From an uncultured Clostridium sp. (lineage in GTDB: Bacteria > Bacillota > Clostridia > TANB77 > CAG-508), in contig CAMJYG010000012.1 of NCBI GenBank assembly GCA_946409935.1, positions 1 through 50,841 of the forward strand: DNA of 50,841 bases, written 5' to 3'. The notes below the pieces were generated by a model that saw only the letters and a list, made by a program, of their open reading frames with translations, was not told the DNA's origin and did no database searches. This document shows positions 18,765 through 26,743 of the stretch, piece by piece. The position numbers and the translations under genes are program-made. Within the stretch, counting starts at the first letter, position 1; each line of letters begins with the position of its first letter.

Positions 18765-18815
18765 CGGAGTTTAGATTTTTTAAAAACCGTACTAAAAAAT
18801 CTAAATTCCGTTTTT
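18765..18815 (+). terminator. Strong intrinsic terminator
   Basis: Arms CGGAGTTTAGATTTTTTA and AAAAAATCTAAATTCCG, followed by a T run, just after the stop at 18753. Confidence 0.88.
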
Positions 18816-18917
18816 GCTGTTAGTATTTAATGGTTTATATATGAAGAATCTATAAAAACATTGAAATATTAATAATTTTCAATGTTTTAGGTACGTATTC
18901 TAAGCAAAACCATTATA

Positions 18918-19118
18918 GTTACTAGTCAGCCATATGTAATTAGAAGTCCGCGCCAGTGATTAGTTATAAAAATTTTGCAATGGCTCGGGGGGACCGTTCA
19001 ATGATTTACAAAAGTTCGAAGAACTTTTGGCTAAATCATTAGAATGGGGAGAATGGAAAAATTTTTATAACTAATCACGGTTAAGCAGGACAAAGGAATT
19101 TCAGGGCTGACTAGTAAG
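18918..19118. repeat. Repeat family A, copy 3 (200 bp)
   Basis: A near-identical copy of 4205-4406 with ends GTTACTAGTCAGCC and GGCTGACTAGTAA. The same GGCTCGGGGGGACCG central segment and inner stem are present. Confidence 0.92.
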
Positions 19119-19157
19119 CCATTATATGGTAATTTTTTGCTAAAATAATGTTTTTCG

Positions 19158-19186
19158 TTGACTTTAATAGTAAAATATAGTATAAT
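19158..19186 (+). promoter_or_regulatory. Probable sigma-A promoter for RNase J leader transcript
   Basis: TTGACT at 19158-19163, a 17-base spacer and TATAAT at 19181-19186. It is nearly 400 bases before the RNase J start. Confidence 0.7.
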
Positions 19187-19192
19187 ATCAAA

Positions 19193-19402
19193 TAGTTGTT
19201 AGCCATAATGGCAAATATGAGATTTTATTAATTAAAAACTAATTTATGAGAAATTAAAAAATTAAAGGTCTGGGTATTTAGCAGATAATGAGAGAAACGG
19301 AATAAAATATAGTTATAAAACAAATTTATGTTATGATGCATTTTATGAAAAATAAAATAAATTAGGTTAATTAGTTTTAAAGTGTAAAACTAATTTTTTT
19401 AG
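19193..19402 (+). ncRNA. Candidate attenuator leader or small RNA upstream of RNase J
   Basis: The stretch between the promoter at 19158 and the hairpin TTAGTTTTA / TAAAACTAA plus T run (19370-19402) has no convincing ORF. An 11-base word, AAAACTAATTT, occurs at 19235-19245 and again as the 3' arm of the hairpin (19386-19396). Both copies can pair with TTAGTTTT at 19371-19378. This gives two mutually exclusive folds, as in a transcription attenuator. A free-standing small RNA of about 210 bases is the alternative. A further possible promoter (TTGACA 19409-19414) follows. Confidence 0.45.
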
Positions 19403-19583
19403 CTTTTTTTGACAATAGGTCACATGAAGCTTATTGTACTTTAGTTTGATTTGATTCCGATTATATAAGTTTAATTGGATAGTATTTTAATGTGAATTTA
19501 ATTAATAAAGTTCATAAATGTAAATAGAGAAAGGTTGAGAAATAAATTCAATCATAATGTTTTAGAAAGGAATGATAGAAAAA

Positions 19584-21563
19584 ATGGAAGAAAAAAAAGA
19601 GAAAAATATACATAAAGGAGGTTATGAAAAAAGAACAACCAGAACAAGAATAAATAAAGATGAAAATAATGATAAAACAGTAGAGAGAAAATCTAGAATT
19701 AAAGATGATTCTAAAATTACAAAAAGAAATTATAATAGAAGAGAGAATAAAATAGTTAAAGAAGAAAATGAAGAACAAATAAAAAAAGAAGAAAATGAAA
19801 TAAAAATAGATGTTATTAAAGAGAAAAAAGCAGTAAGAAGAGTAAATAAAAATAGAACTCAAAGTCCAAGAACAAGAAGAATAAAAGATGATGGTGTATT
19901 TAAAAAATCAAAATTAAAAATAATTCCTTTAGGTGGACTTCATGAAATAGGAAAAAACATAACTGTTTTTGAATATGAAAATGAAATAATAGCAGTAGAT
20001 TGTGGATTATCATTTCCAGAAGATGATATGTTAGGAATAGACTTAGTAATACCAGATATTACATACTTAGAGAAAAATGTAGACAAAATAAAAGGTTTAG
20101 TAATAACACATGGACATGAAGACCATATTGGAGGAATTCCATATTTATTAAATAAAATAAATATACCAATATATGCAACTAAATTAACAGTTGGTTTAAT
20201 AGAAAATAAATTAGAAGAACATAAATTATTGAGAAGCACAAATTTAATTGAAGTTATGCAAGGACAGACAATAAGTTTAGGTAAAAATTTTAAAGTTGAA
20301 TTCATAAGAAGTTCACATAGTATACCAGACTCTGTAATGCTTGCAATAACTACTCCGGCAGGAACAGTTCTTCATACAGGAGATTTCAAAGTTGATTATA
20401 CTCCAATAGACGGAAAATTAATGGATTTTGGAAGAATTGCAGAATTGGGAAATAAAGGTATATTAGCATTAATGTCTGACAGTACAAATGCTGAAAGAAA
20501 AGGTTTTACAATGTCCGAAAGTTCGGTAGGGGAAGTATTTGATAAGTTATTTCTACATTGTACAAAAAGAATTGTTGTTGCAACATTTGCTTCAAATGTA
20601 CACAGAGTGCAACAAATTGTTAATTCAGCAGTAAAATATAATAGAAAAATTGCAATTTGTGGTAGAAGTATGATAAACATGATAGAAACTGCAAGAGAAT
20701 TAGGTTATATAGATTGTCCAGAAAATTTATTTATAGATATAGACATGATAAATAGCTATACAGATGAACAATTAGTAATAATAACAACAGGAAGTCAAGG
20801 AGAGCCAATGTCAGCGTTAACTAGAATGGCAGCAGGTGACCATAGAAAAGTAAAAATAACAACAAATGACTTAGTTATTATTTCTGCAACACCAATACCA
20901 GGAAATGAAAAATTTGTATCAAAAGTTATAGATGATTTAATGCAAATAGGTGCAGAAGTAGTTTATTCTTCACTAGAAGATATACATGTATCTGGACATG
21001 CTTGCCAAGAAGAACAAAAACTAATTATGGCACTTGCAAAACCTAAATACTTTATACCAGTCCATGGAGAATACAGACAGTTAATAGCACATAGCGAAAC
21101 AGCTCAAAGCATGGGTATAGCAAAAGAAAATATATTAATGCTATCAAATGGTAGAGTATTAGAAATAGATGAGGAAAGTGCAGAAACAACAACATCAGTG
21201 CCAAGTGGAAGAATTTTGGTTGATGGCTTAGGAGTTGGAGATGTTGGAAGCATCGTATTAAGAGATAGACAACATTTATCACAAGATGGTTTAATTATAA
21301 TTGTTCTAACAATGAGTTCAGAAGATGGCACAGTAGTAGCAGGACCAGATGTTATATCAAGAGGATTTGTATATGTAAGAGAATCAGAAAATTTAATGGA
21401 TGATGTAAAATCTGTAGTAAGACATGAAATTAGAAAATGTGAAGAAAGAGGAATTCGTGACTGGGCAACAATAAAATCAGCAACACGCGAAAACTTAAGA
21501 GATTATATATTTATGAAAACAAAAAGAAATCCAATGATTATACCAATTATAATGGAAGTGTAA
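19584..21563 (+). CDS. Ribonuclease J with a long basic N-terminal extension
   Basis: RNase J is a metallo-beta-lactamase/beta-CASP nuclease with 5'-to-3' exonuclease and endonuclease activity in mRNA decay and rRNA maturation. The 659 residues contain the metal-binding motif HGHEDHIGG at about residue 175, later SDSTNAERKGFT, and the conserved PVHGEYRQL histidine region. The core begins at KLKIIPLGGLHEIGKN, about residue 110. Usual family members start close to that point and are near 555 residues. The extra 105 residues are Lys/Arg/Glu-rich and disordered, so they may bind RNA or partners. ATG 19584 is preferred over 19572, which lies in the GAAAGGA ribosome-binding site. It has its own long leader. 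Confidence 0.95.
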   Translation: MEEKKEKNIHKGGYEKRTTRTRINKDENNDKTVERKSRIKDDSKITKRNYNRRENKIVKEENEEQIKKEENEIKIDVIKEKKAVRRVNKNRTQSPRTRRIKDDGVFKKSKLKIIPLGGLHEIGKNITVFEYENEIIAVDCGLSFPEDDMLGIDLVIPDITYLEKNVDKIKGLVITHGHEDHIGGIPYLLNKINIPIYATKLTVGLIENKLEEHKLLRSTNLIEVMQGQTISLGKNFKVEFIRSSHSIPDSVMLAITTPAGTVLHTGDFKVDYTPIDGKLMDFGRIAELGNKGILALMSDSTNAERKGFTMSESSVGEVFDKLFLHCTKRIVVATFASNVHRVQQIVNSAVKYNRKIAICGRSMINMIETARELGYIDCPENLFIDIDMINSYTDEQLVIITTGSQGEPMSALTRMAAGDHRKVKITTNDLVIISATPIPGNEKFVSKVIDDLMQIGAEVVYSSLEDIHVSGHACQEEQKLIMALAKPKYFIPVHGEYRQLIAHSETAQSMGIAKENILMLSNGRVLEIDEESAETTTSVPSGRILVDGLGVGDVGSIVLRDRQHLSQDGLIIIVLTMSSEDGTVVAGPDVISRGFVYVRESENLMDDVKSVVRHEIRKCEERGIRDWATIKSATRENLRDYIFMKTKRNPMIIPIIMEV

Positions 21564-21625
21564 GATTGATTACTATTCACTTGATTTAGATTGCTATAGC
21601 AATTTATATTGAAAGGGGCACATTA

Positions 21626-22699
21626 GTGGAAGAGGAAGAACAAGAAAATGAAGATATAGAAAGTCAAATAAACCAAAAACCAGTTAATAAAAAAGTAGCA
21701 ATAATAAATTTTATTTTAATTTTTGTAATTTTTATAGGCTTATTTATATATATGGTAAAAGTCGATGGGCTAGATAATATTATACAATTATTACATAGTG
21801 TAGATTATAAATGGGTAATTGCAGGCCTAGGATGTCTTTTAATATATTGGATATGTGATATTTTAACATTACATATTCCAATAAAGCGAATCTATAAAAC
21901 TCAACCAATAACAAATTCAATAAAAGTTGCAATGCTTGGACAATTGTTTAACAATATAACACCATTTGCATCAGGCGGACAACCAATACAAGCATATGAG
22001 CTTACAAAAACAGGAAAGAGAGTAAGCGATTCACTATCTGCAATGGCTATTAAATTTATTGTTACACAAACAGCACTAGTTGTAAGCACACTAACTGTTG
22101 TTTTATTAGAATTTGATTTTTTTGCTAGGCTAATGCAAAACTATATATGGATTGCAATAGTCGGATTTATAGTAAATATTCTTGCAATTATAGTGGTTAT
22201 TTTAGCAGGGATTAAGAAAAGAGTAATTACTGTAATTACAACACCTATAATAAAATTTTTAGGAAAAATAAAAATTATAAAAAATCCTGAAAAAACTATA
22301 GAAAAACTTGATAAAAGTATAGATAATTTTGGTGAACAATTTAAAGTAATAAAAAGTGAAAAAGTAATGGTATTAAAAATGTTTTTTACAGCTGTAGTTC
22401 AAAGTTTTTCTTATTATTCAATGACATATATGGTATATAGGGCATTTGGAAATAATGGAATTAGCTTTTTACAAATTATACCAGCACAAGCATTTTTATT
22501 ATTAATAATGACTTTTATTCCTACACCTGGTTCAGGATTGGGAGCAGAAGGTGGATTTTATTTATTGTTTAATTCTATATTTAAAGAAGGAACAATAAAT
22601 CTATCGATTTTATTTTGGAGGTTATATACTTTTTATTTACCAATATTAGTAGGGGCATTTTTCTTAATTCCGACAAAAGGGAAAATTACAAAAAAATAA
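21626..22699 (+). CDS. UPF0104 / MprF-like flippase-domain membrane protein
   Basis: The protein has 357 residues and a GTG start after GAAAGGGG. About eight hydrophobic segments follow a short acidic N-terminus. Family traits include GQLFNNITPFASGGQPIQAYEL at about residue 108 and TFIPTPGSGLGAEGGFY near the C-terminus, shown here within single short motifs such as PFASGGQPIQAY and PTPGSGLGAEGG. This is the lysylphosphatidylglycerol-synthase transmembrane region without the aminoacyl-transferase domain. It probably moves or modifies a membrane lipid or lipid-linked sugar. It lies 62 bases after RNase J and may be cotranscribed with it. Confidence 0.85.
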   Translation: MEEEEQENEDIESQINQKPVNKKVAIINFILIFVIFIGLFIYMVKVDGLDNIIQLLHSVDYKWVIAGLGCLLIYWICDILTLHIPIKRIYKTQPITNSIKVAMLGQLFNNITPFASGGQPIQAYELTKTGKRVSDSLSAMAIKFIVTQTALVVSTLTVVLLEFDFFARLMQNYIWIAIVGFIVNILAIIVVILAGIKKRVITVITTPIIKFLGKIKIIKNPEKTIEKLDKSIDNFGEQFKVIKSEKVMVLKMFFTAVVQSFSYYSMTYMVYRAFGNNGISFLQIIPAQAFLLLIMTFIPTPGSGLGAEGGFYLLFNSIFKEGTINLSILFWRLYTFYLPILVGAFFLIPTKGKITKK

Positions 22700-22707
22700 A
22701 ACTTATA

Positions 22708-22746
22708 AGGACGTTTTTGAGTTATTGTAGTAACTCAAAAACGTCC
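22708..22746. terminator. Bidirectional terminator with a perfect 17-bp stem
   Basis: AGGACGTTTTTGAGTTA and its exact complement flank a short loop between convergent genes. Confidence 0.93.
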
Positions 22747-22774
22747 TATCAGGTTCCTTTTCTTTTAAGAGCTT

Positions 22775-23722
22775 TTATTTGTTCGTAATTTCTTCCAAAT
22801 CTAATAGTTCTTGCCATCTTGCGTCAACTTCTTTTTGGAATTCTTCAATCATCCATTCATTTCCTGGAAGGAACATATGCTTAAATCTTTTTTGTGGTTT
22901 TAAGAATTCTTCTATTGGTAGTTTTTTAGCTGGTTTATAGCTTATTTTGTATTTTCCATCAACAACTTCATATAAAGGCCAATAACATGTTTCTACAGCT
23001 AATTTATTAATGTGCATTAGCTGTTCTGTAGGGTAACCCCAACCTCTAGGGCATGGAGATAATACATTTAAAAATGCAGGACCTTTTGTATAAATTGCTT
23101 TTTCGGATTTTTCATATAAGTCTTTAAAGTTATTTATTGCAATTGTTTGTGCGACATATGGAATATGATGGCCAACCATAATTTTTGATAAATCTTTTCT
23201 AGACTGCATTTTACCTGGAATTACTTTTCCAGCAGGTGATGTTGTTGTATCTGCAAATCTTGGAGTTGCAGATGAACGTTGAATACCTGTATTCATATAT
23301 GCACCATTGTCATAGCATACATATACCATGTCATGTCCACGTTCCATTGCACCTGATAAACTTTGTATACCTATATCATAAGTACCACCATCTCCACCAA
23401 ATGCAATAAATTTAGTATCTCCTTCTGGTAATTTTCCTTGCTTTTTCAAAGATTGATATGCAGCCTCTACTCCAGATAAAGTTGCACCAGCACATTCAAA
23501 AGCTGTATGTATAAAAGAGTCTGTCCAAGCAGTATATGGATATATAAAAGTTGAAACTTCCATACATCCTGTAGCATTGCAAACTACTGCATGGTCTTCT
23601 GGTTTTAAAGCTCTCATGACCATTCTTGCAACTGGTGGTGCACCACAACCTGCACACATCCTATGTCCAGCTGTGAATCTAGATGGTTTATTTGCTATTA
23701 TTTCTTTTAAATTATATGCCAT
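22775..23722 (-). CDS. porB: 2-oxoacid:ferredoxin oxidoreductase beta subunit (TPP-binding)
   Basis: This subunit binds thiamine diphosphate and an iron-sulfur cluster in the four-subunit pyruvate (or other 2-oxoacid) ferredoxin oxidoreductase, which makes acyl-CoA, CO2 and reduced ferredoxin. The 315 residues include MCAGCGAPPVARMV (cluster cysteines, about residue 22), NATGCMEVST, and the TPP motif FGGDGGTYDIGIQSLSG with DNGAYMNTGIQRS. Its ATG overlaps the porA stop as TAATG, so the two are translationally coupled. It is the last gene of the operon and ends at the strong terminator at 22708. Pyruvate is the likeliest substrate; 2-oxoisovalerate cannot be excluded. Confidence 0.94.
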   Translation of the reverse strand: MAYNLKEIIANKPSRFTAGHRMCAGCGAPPVARMVMRALKPEDHAVVCNATGCMEVSTFIYPYTAWTDSFIHTAFECAGATLSGVEAAYQSLKKQGKLPEGDTKFIAFGGDGGTYDIGIQSLSGAMERGHDMVYVCYDNGAYMNTGIQRSSATPRFADTTTSPAGKVIPGKMQSRKDLSKIMVGHHIPYVAQTIAINNFKDLYEKSEKAIYTKGPAFLNVLSPCPRGWGYPTEQLMHINKLAVETCYWPLYEVVDGKYKISYKPAKKLPIEEFLKPQKRFKHMFLPGNEWMIEEFQKEVDARWQELLDLEEITNK

Positions 23723-24915
23723 TATTTTTGTTCCTCCCTTCTTAATCCTAAATATCTATATGGATTTTCAGTTTTACCTGATTTTGAAATTTCTAATAAA
23801 TCATTAAATACAGATTCTATATCATCTGCTTTTGTATCTCTACCACCTATACCATAAATGTAATTAACAGCAGGTACATGTGATTGATTAACATACATAC
23901 CAGATGTAACATCTTGGAATAAAGCACCACCTGCAGCATTTAAAGAATCTGCTTTGTCAAGTATTGCAACAGCTTTTAAATGTGATAAAGCATTTGCAAC
24001 TTCTTCAGCAGGGAATGGTCTAAATACACGAATTTTTAAAAGACCAGCTTTAATTCCTTTTTCTCTTAATCTATCAACTACAAATTTTGTAGTTCCAGCA
24101 GTTGAATTCATACAAACAATAGCAACTTCAGCATCTTGTAATTTGTATTCTTCAAATAATCCATAACTTCTTCCAGTCATTTTTTCGAAATCTTTTGCAA
24201 CATCTAAAATTACTTGTTTTGCATTTTTCATTGCTTCTGCTTGTTGTGCCTTATGTTCAAATAAATATGCTTGTAAGTCAAGTGGTCCAACAGCAATTGG
24301 TTCTTTTTTATTTAATAAATAATGTTCTGGTTTATATGTTCCAACAAATTCTTTTACTTTATCATCTTCAACCAATTCTATATTTTCAATAGCATGTGAT
24401 GTAATAAAACCATCTTGACATACCATTAGAGGTAATCTAACGTCTTTATGTTCAGCAATTCTGTGAGCCATTAATGTATTATCATATGCTTCCTGATTTG
24501 TTTCAGAAAATAGCATAATCCATCCAGCGTCTCTAACTCCCATTGCATCTGAATGATCATTATGTATGTTTAATGGACCAGAAACAGCTCTATTTACTAA
24601 AGATAAAACTATAGGTAAACGTAAACTAGAAGCAATATAAATCATTTCCCACATTAAAGATAATCCATTTGCAGATGTAGCTGTCATAGCTCTTGAACCA
24701 GCGGATTCTGCACCAATACATGCTGACATAGCACTGTGTTCACTTTCAACAGCAACAAATTCTGTATCTACAGTGCCATTTGCTACAAATGTTGAAAAAT
24801 ATTGAGGTATTTCTGTAGAAGGGGTAATTGGAAATGCAGCAACAACATCTGGATTTATTTGTTTCATAGCAGTAGCTGCAGCTTCATTACCACTTAATCT
24901 TTCTCTTATACTCAT
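23722..24915 (-). CDS. porA: 2-oxoacid:ferredoxin oxidoreductase alpha subunit
   Basis: The 397 residues begin MSIRERLSGNEAAATAMK and contain AAFPITPSTEIPQ, the family's N-terminal substrate and TPP-contact motif. ESEHSAMSACIGAESAGSR follows, here cited as ESEHSAMSACIGA, together with TATSANGLSLMWE. It pairs with PorB to build the active site. ATG 24915 is used, as it follows GAAAGGATTG. That ribosome-binding site belongs to repeat C copy 3, which separates porD from porA. There are no in-frame CGG codons. Confidence 0.94.
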   Translation of the reverse strand: MSIRERLSGNEAAATAMKQINPDVVAAFPITPSTEIPQYFSTFVANGTVDTEFVAVESEHSAMSACIGAESAGSRAMTATSANGLSLMWEMIYIASSLRLPIVLSLVNRAVSGPLNIHNDHSDAMGVRDAGWIMLFSETNQEAYDNTLMAHRIAEHKDVRLPLMVCQDGFITSHAIENIELVEDDKVKEFVGTYKPEHYLLNKKEPIAVGPLDLQAYLFEHKAQQAEAMKNAKQVILDVAKDFEKMTGRSYGLFEEYKLQDAEVAIVCMNSTAGTTKFVVDRLREKGIKAGLLKIRVFRPFPAEEVANALSHLKAVAILDKADSLNAAGGALFQDVTSGMYVNQSHVPAVNYIYGIGGRDTKADDIESVFNDLLEISKSGKTENPYRYLGLRREEQK

Positions 24916-24952
24916 TTTAAAAATCAATCCTTTCTTTTAAAGGTATAAATCT

Positions 24953-24984
24953 GGTTGGAAAAGAATTCTAATTATTTTTCAACC
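24953..24984 (-). repeat. Repeat family C, copy 3 (minimal palindrome) before porA
   Basis: Read on the minus strand it is GGTTGAAAAATAATT directly joined to AATTCTTTTCCAACC. It is followed by CAGATTTATACC and the GAAAGGA ribosome-binding site of porA, the same order as in the larger copies. Confidence 0.8.
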
Positions 24985-25278
24985 CTATCCTTCCTCTTTC
25001 ATTTCAATTGCACCGAATGGGCATACCTTACTACATACGCCACATCCCTTGCAATAATCATAATTAAAATCTTCTCTTTTTTGTTCTTTGTTTACTGGAA
25101 TAGCGTCATCTGGACAAACAGGGAAACATAATCCACATTGTTTGCATTTTTCTGAAATATATATAGGTTTTGCACTTCTCCAATCTCCAGTTTTAAAATC
25201 TAATGCATTTCCAGATGTATAAATATCTCCACCAGGTGTAAGTTTTTCCATTGGTGTTTTATTATTTATTTCTGTCAT
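24985..25278 (-). CDS. porD: 2-oxoacid:ferredoxin oxidoreductase delta subunit (2[4Fe-4S] ferredoxin-like)
   Basis: The 97 residues carry two four-cysteine cluster motifs, CKQCGLCFPVCP (about residue 43) and CKGCGVCSKVCP (about 76). It passes electrons from the catalytic subunits to free ferredoxin. The start overlaps the porC stop by four bases (ATGA), showing coupling. The order gamma-delta-alpha-beta is that of many anaerobes. Confidence 0.95.
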   Translation of the reverse strand: MTEINNKTPMEKLTPGGDIYTSGNALDFKTGDWRSAKPIYISEKCKQCGLCFPVCPDDAIPVNKEQKREDFNYDYCKGCGVCSKVCPFGAIEMKEEG

Positions 25279-25853
25279 ATTTTTTTAACCTCCTTTAATG
25301 CTAATTCTAAGGCTTTCATATTACCATCAATAACTTCAGGCTTTTTAGCAAATTTGTGTTTAAAAGAACCTTTCATATCTTCTAAAAAATCTTCGTCAGA
25401 CATAACCTTACTTACTTTTACAATTGCAGCAAGCATTGGTGTATTAGGAAAATATCTTCCTAAAGCTTCTTCAGATATTTTTCTAGCATCTATAGTATAA
25501 ATATCACCAGCATATCCTTTTAGTACAGATTTTAGATAATCTGCTGATTTGGTTGTATTTATAACAATTGCTCCAGTTTCTTTTAATCCGCTTGTTACAT
25601 CAACACTTTCAAGTAATGTGTCATCAACTACAACTACATAATCTGGTTCATAAATATTACTATGAATTGTAATTGGAGTATTACTAATACGATTATAAGC
25701 AGTTATAGGAGCACCCATTCTCTCTGGACCATATTCAGGAAATCCTTGAATATATTTTCCAGTATTAAATGCTGCATCGGCAAGTAGTAAAGAAGCTGTT
25801 TTAGCACCTTGTCCACCTCTACCATGCCATCTAATTTCAATTAAGTTTTCCAT
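25275..25853 (-). CDS. porC: 2-oxoacid:ferredoxin oxidoreductase gamma subunit
   Basis: The 192 residues begin MENLIEIRWHGRGGQGAKTA, the typical gamma-subunit opening. EYGPERMGAPITAYNRI follows at about residue 40. The subunit probably contributes to CoA binding. The start follows GGAAGGATT and overlaps the end of the small upstream ORF by 17 bases. The product belongs to the complex encoded by the next three genes. Confidence 0.94.
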   Translation of the reverse strand: MENLIEIRWHGRGGQGAKTASLLLADAAFNTGKYIQGFPEYGPERMGAPITAYNRISNTPITIHSNIYEPDYVVVVDDTLLESVDVTSGLKETGAIVINTTKSADYLKSVLKGYAGDIYTIDARKISEEALGRYFPNTPMLAAIVKVSKVMSDEDFLEDMKGSFKHKFAKKPEVIDGNMKALELALKEVKKI

Positions 25854-26055
25854 TTTTGAAATCCTTCCTTTCTTTTTTGTCTTTTTGTTCTTTGGTATTT
25901 TGTGAGTCTTTTGTATTTTCTTTTGGAACTACAATATTAGTTGGTTTTTTTTCAGAAGAAGTTGGTTTTCCTGCATTTATATGGTCATAAACAGGTGAAA
26001 TTTCTAAATTTGAACCATTGCCAGATACAACTTCTATATCTTTTTTTTCTTCCAT
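25837..26055 (-). CDS. Small unrecognised protein leading the por operon
   Basis: The ORF encodes 72 residues starting at ATG 26055 after CGAAAGGAATG, the same style of ribosome-binding site as other genes here. The product is hydrophilic. The first half is EEKKDIEVVSGNGSNLEI-like and the second half is Lys/Glu/Asn-rich, probably disordered. It ends 17 bases inside porC, so translation of the two is likely coupled. I recognise no family. It could be a real small accessory protein or simply a leader ORF that carries ribosomes to porC. Confidence 0.5.
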   Translation of the reverse strand: MEEKKDIEVVSGNGSNLEISPVYDHINAGKPTSSEKKPTNIVVPKENTKDSQNTKEQKDKKERKDFKNGKLN

Positions 26056-26196
26056 AAATATGCTCATTCCTTTCGTATAATATAAAGGGCAAAATGTTCA
26101 ATTTTTAATTGACCCCTTGAACTAGTTTTATATTATCACAATAGGATTTAAAGGTCAATTAAAAAATAAAATAATAGTGAAAAAACATTATACAGT

Positions 26197-26400
26197 GTTA
26201 CAATTCACAGCTAATTATATTAGAGATATAAATGTTAATATAATAAATATTTTAAAAAAAAATCTCGGCTGTATTACATATTTAAGAAATTCTAATTTAA
26301 TAAAATGAGAATTTCTAATAATATTCCATTTGCATTCGATTTATTCTCAAAATATTTATATATTAACATTCTTAAAATTAAATGTAGCTGTGAATGTGAC
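26197..26400. repeat. Repeat family B, copy 4, containing an inner repeat F
   Basis: Ends GTTACAATTCACAGCT and AGCTGTGAATGTGAC. An inner inverted pair, AATGTTAATATA / TATATTAACATT, encloses a segment with TTTGCATTCGATTTATTCTC. That segment also occurs at 47850-47905 next to a family A element. Confidence 0.75.
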
Positions 26401-26509
26401 GAGTTTATAAGAATATAAAACGTAGAAGTTTGGCTGAATGAGTGAAAACGAAAAAATAAAGCAATGATAAAATAAGCAAAAAAATATATAAATAAAAATA
26501 CAAAAAAAG

Positions 26510-26618
26510 AAACTTTATCTTTAAGATATATACTTAAAAATAAAGTTTATAGATATAAGATATCAATAAATATTAAGAATGTCAATAGGTTTAAAAACTT
26601 TTCTTTAAACCTATTTTT
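26510..26618 (+). promoter_or_regulatory. Leader hairpins with terminator-like stem before the prepilin-like gene
   Basis: A hairpin with arms AAACTTTATCTTTAAG and CTTAAAAATAAAGTTT at 26510-26547 is followed by AATAGGTTTAAA / TTTAAACCTATTTTT at 26584-26618, which looks like an intrinsic terminator. Another CTTTAAG...CTTAAAG stem lies at 26699-26719. This could be an attenuated leader or the end of an unseen transcript. I match no known riboswitch. Confidence 0.4.
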
Positions 26619-26743
26619 AAAAAGATATTTGAACAAAATCAAATAAAAAAATTGATATAAATGTTGCTATCCTTGGATATATCCTGATTTTGATTTTATC
26701 TTTAAGTATATATCTTAAAGACAGAATTGAAGGAGAAAAACAG

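Noticed and set aside
26400..26743. c-di-GMP or other known riboswitch before the prepilin-like gene
   Set aside because: None of the conserved core sequences of the riboswitch classes I know is present.
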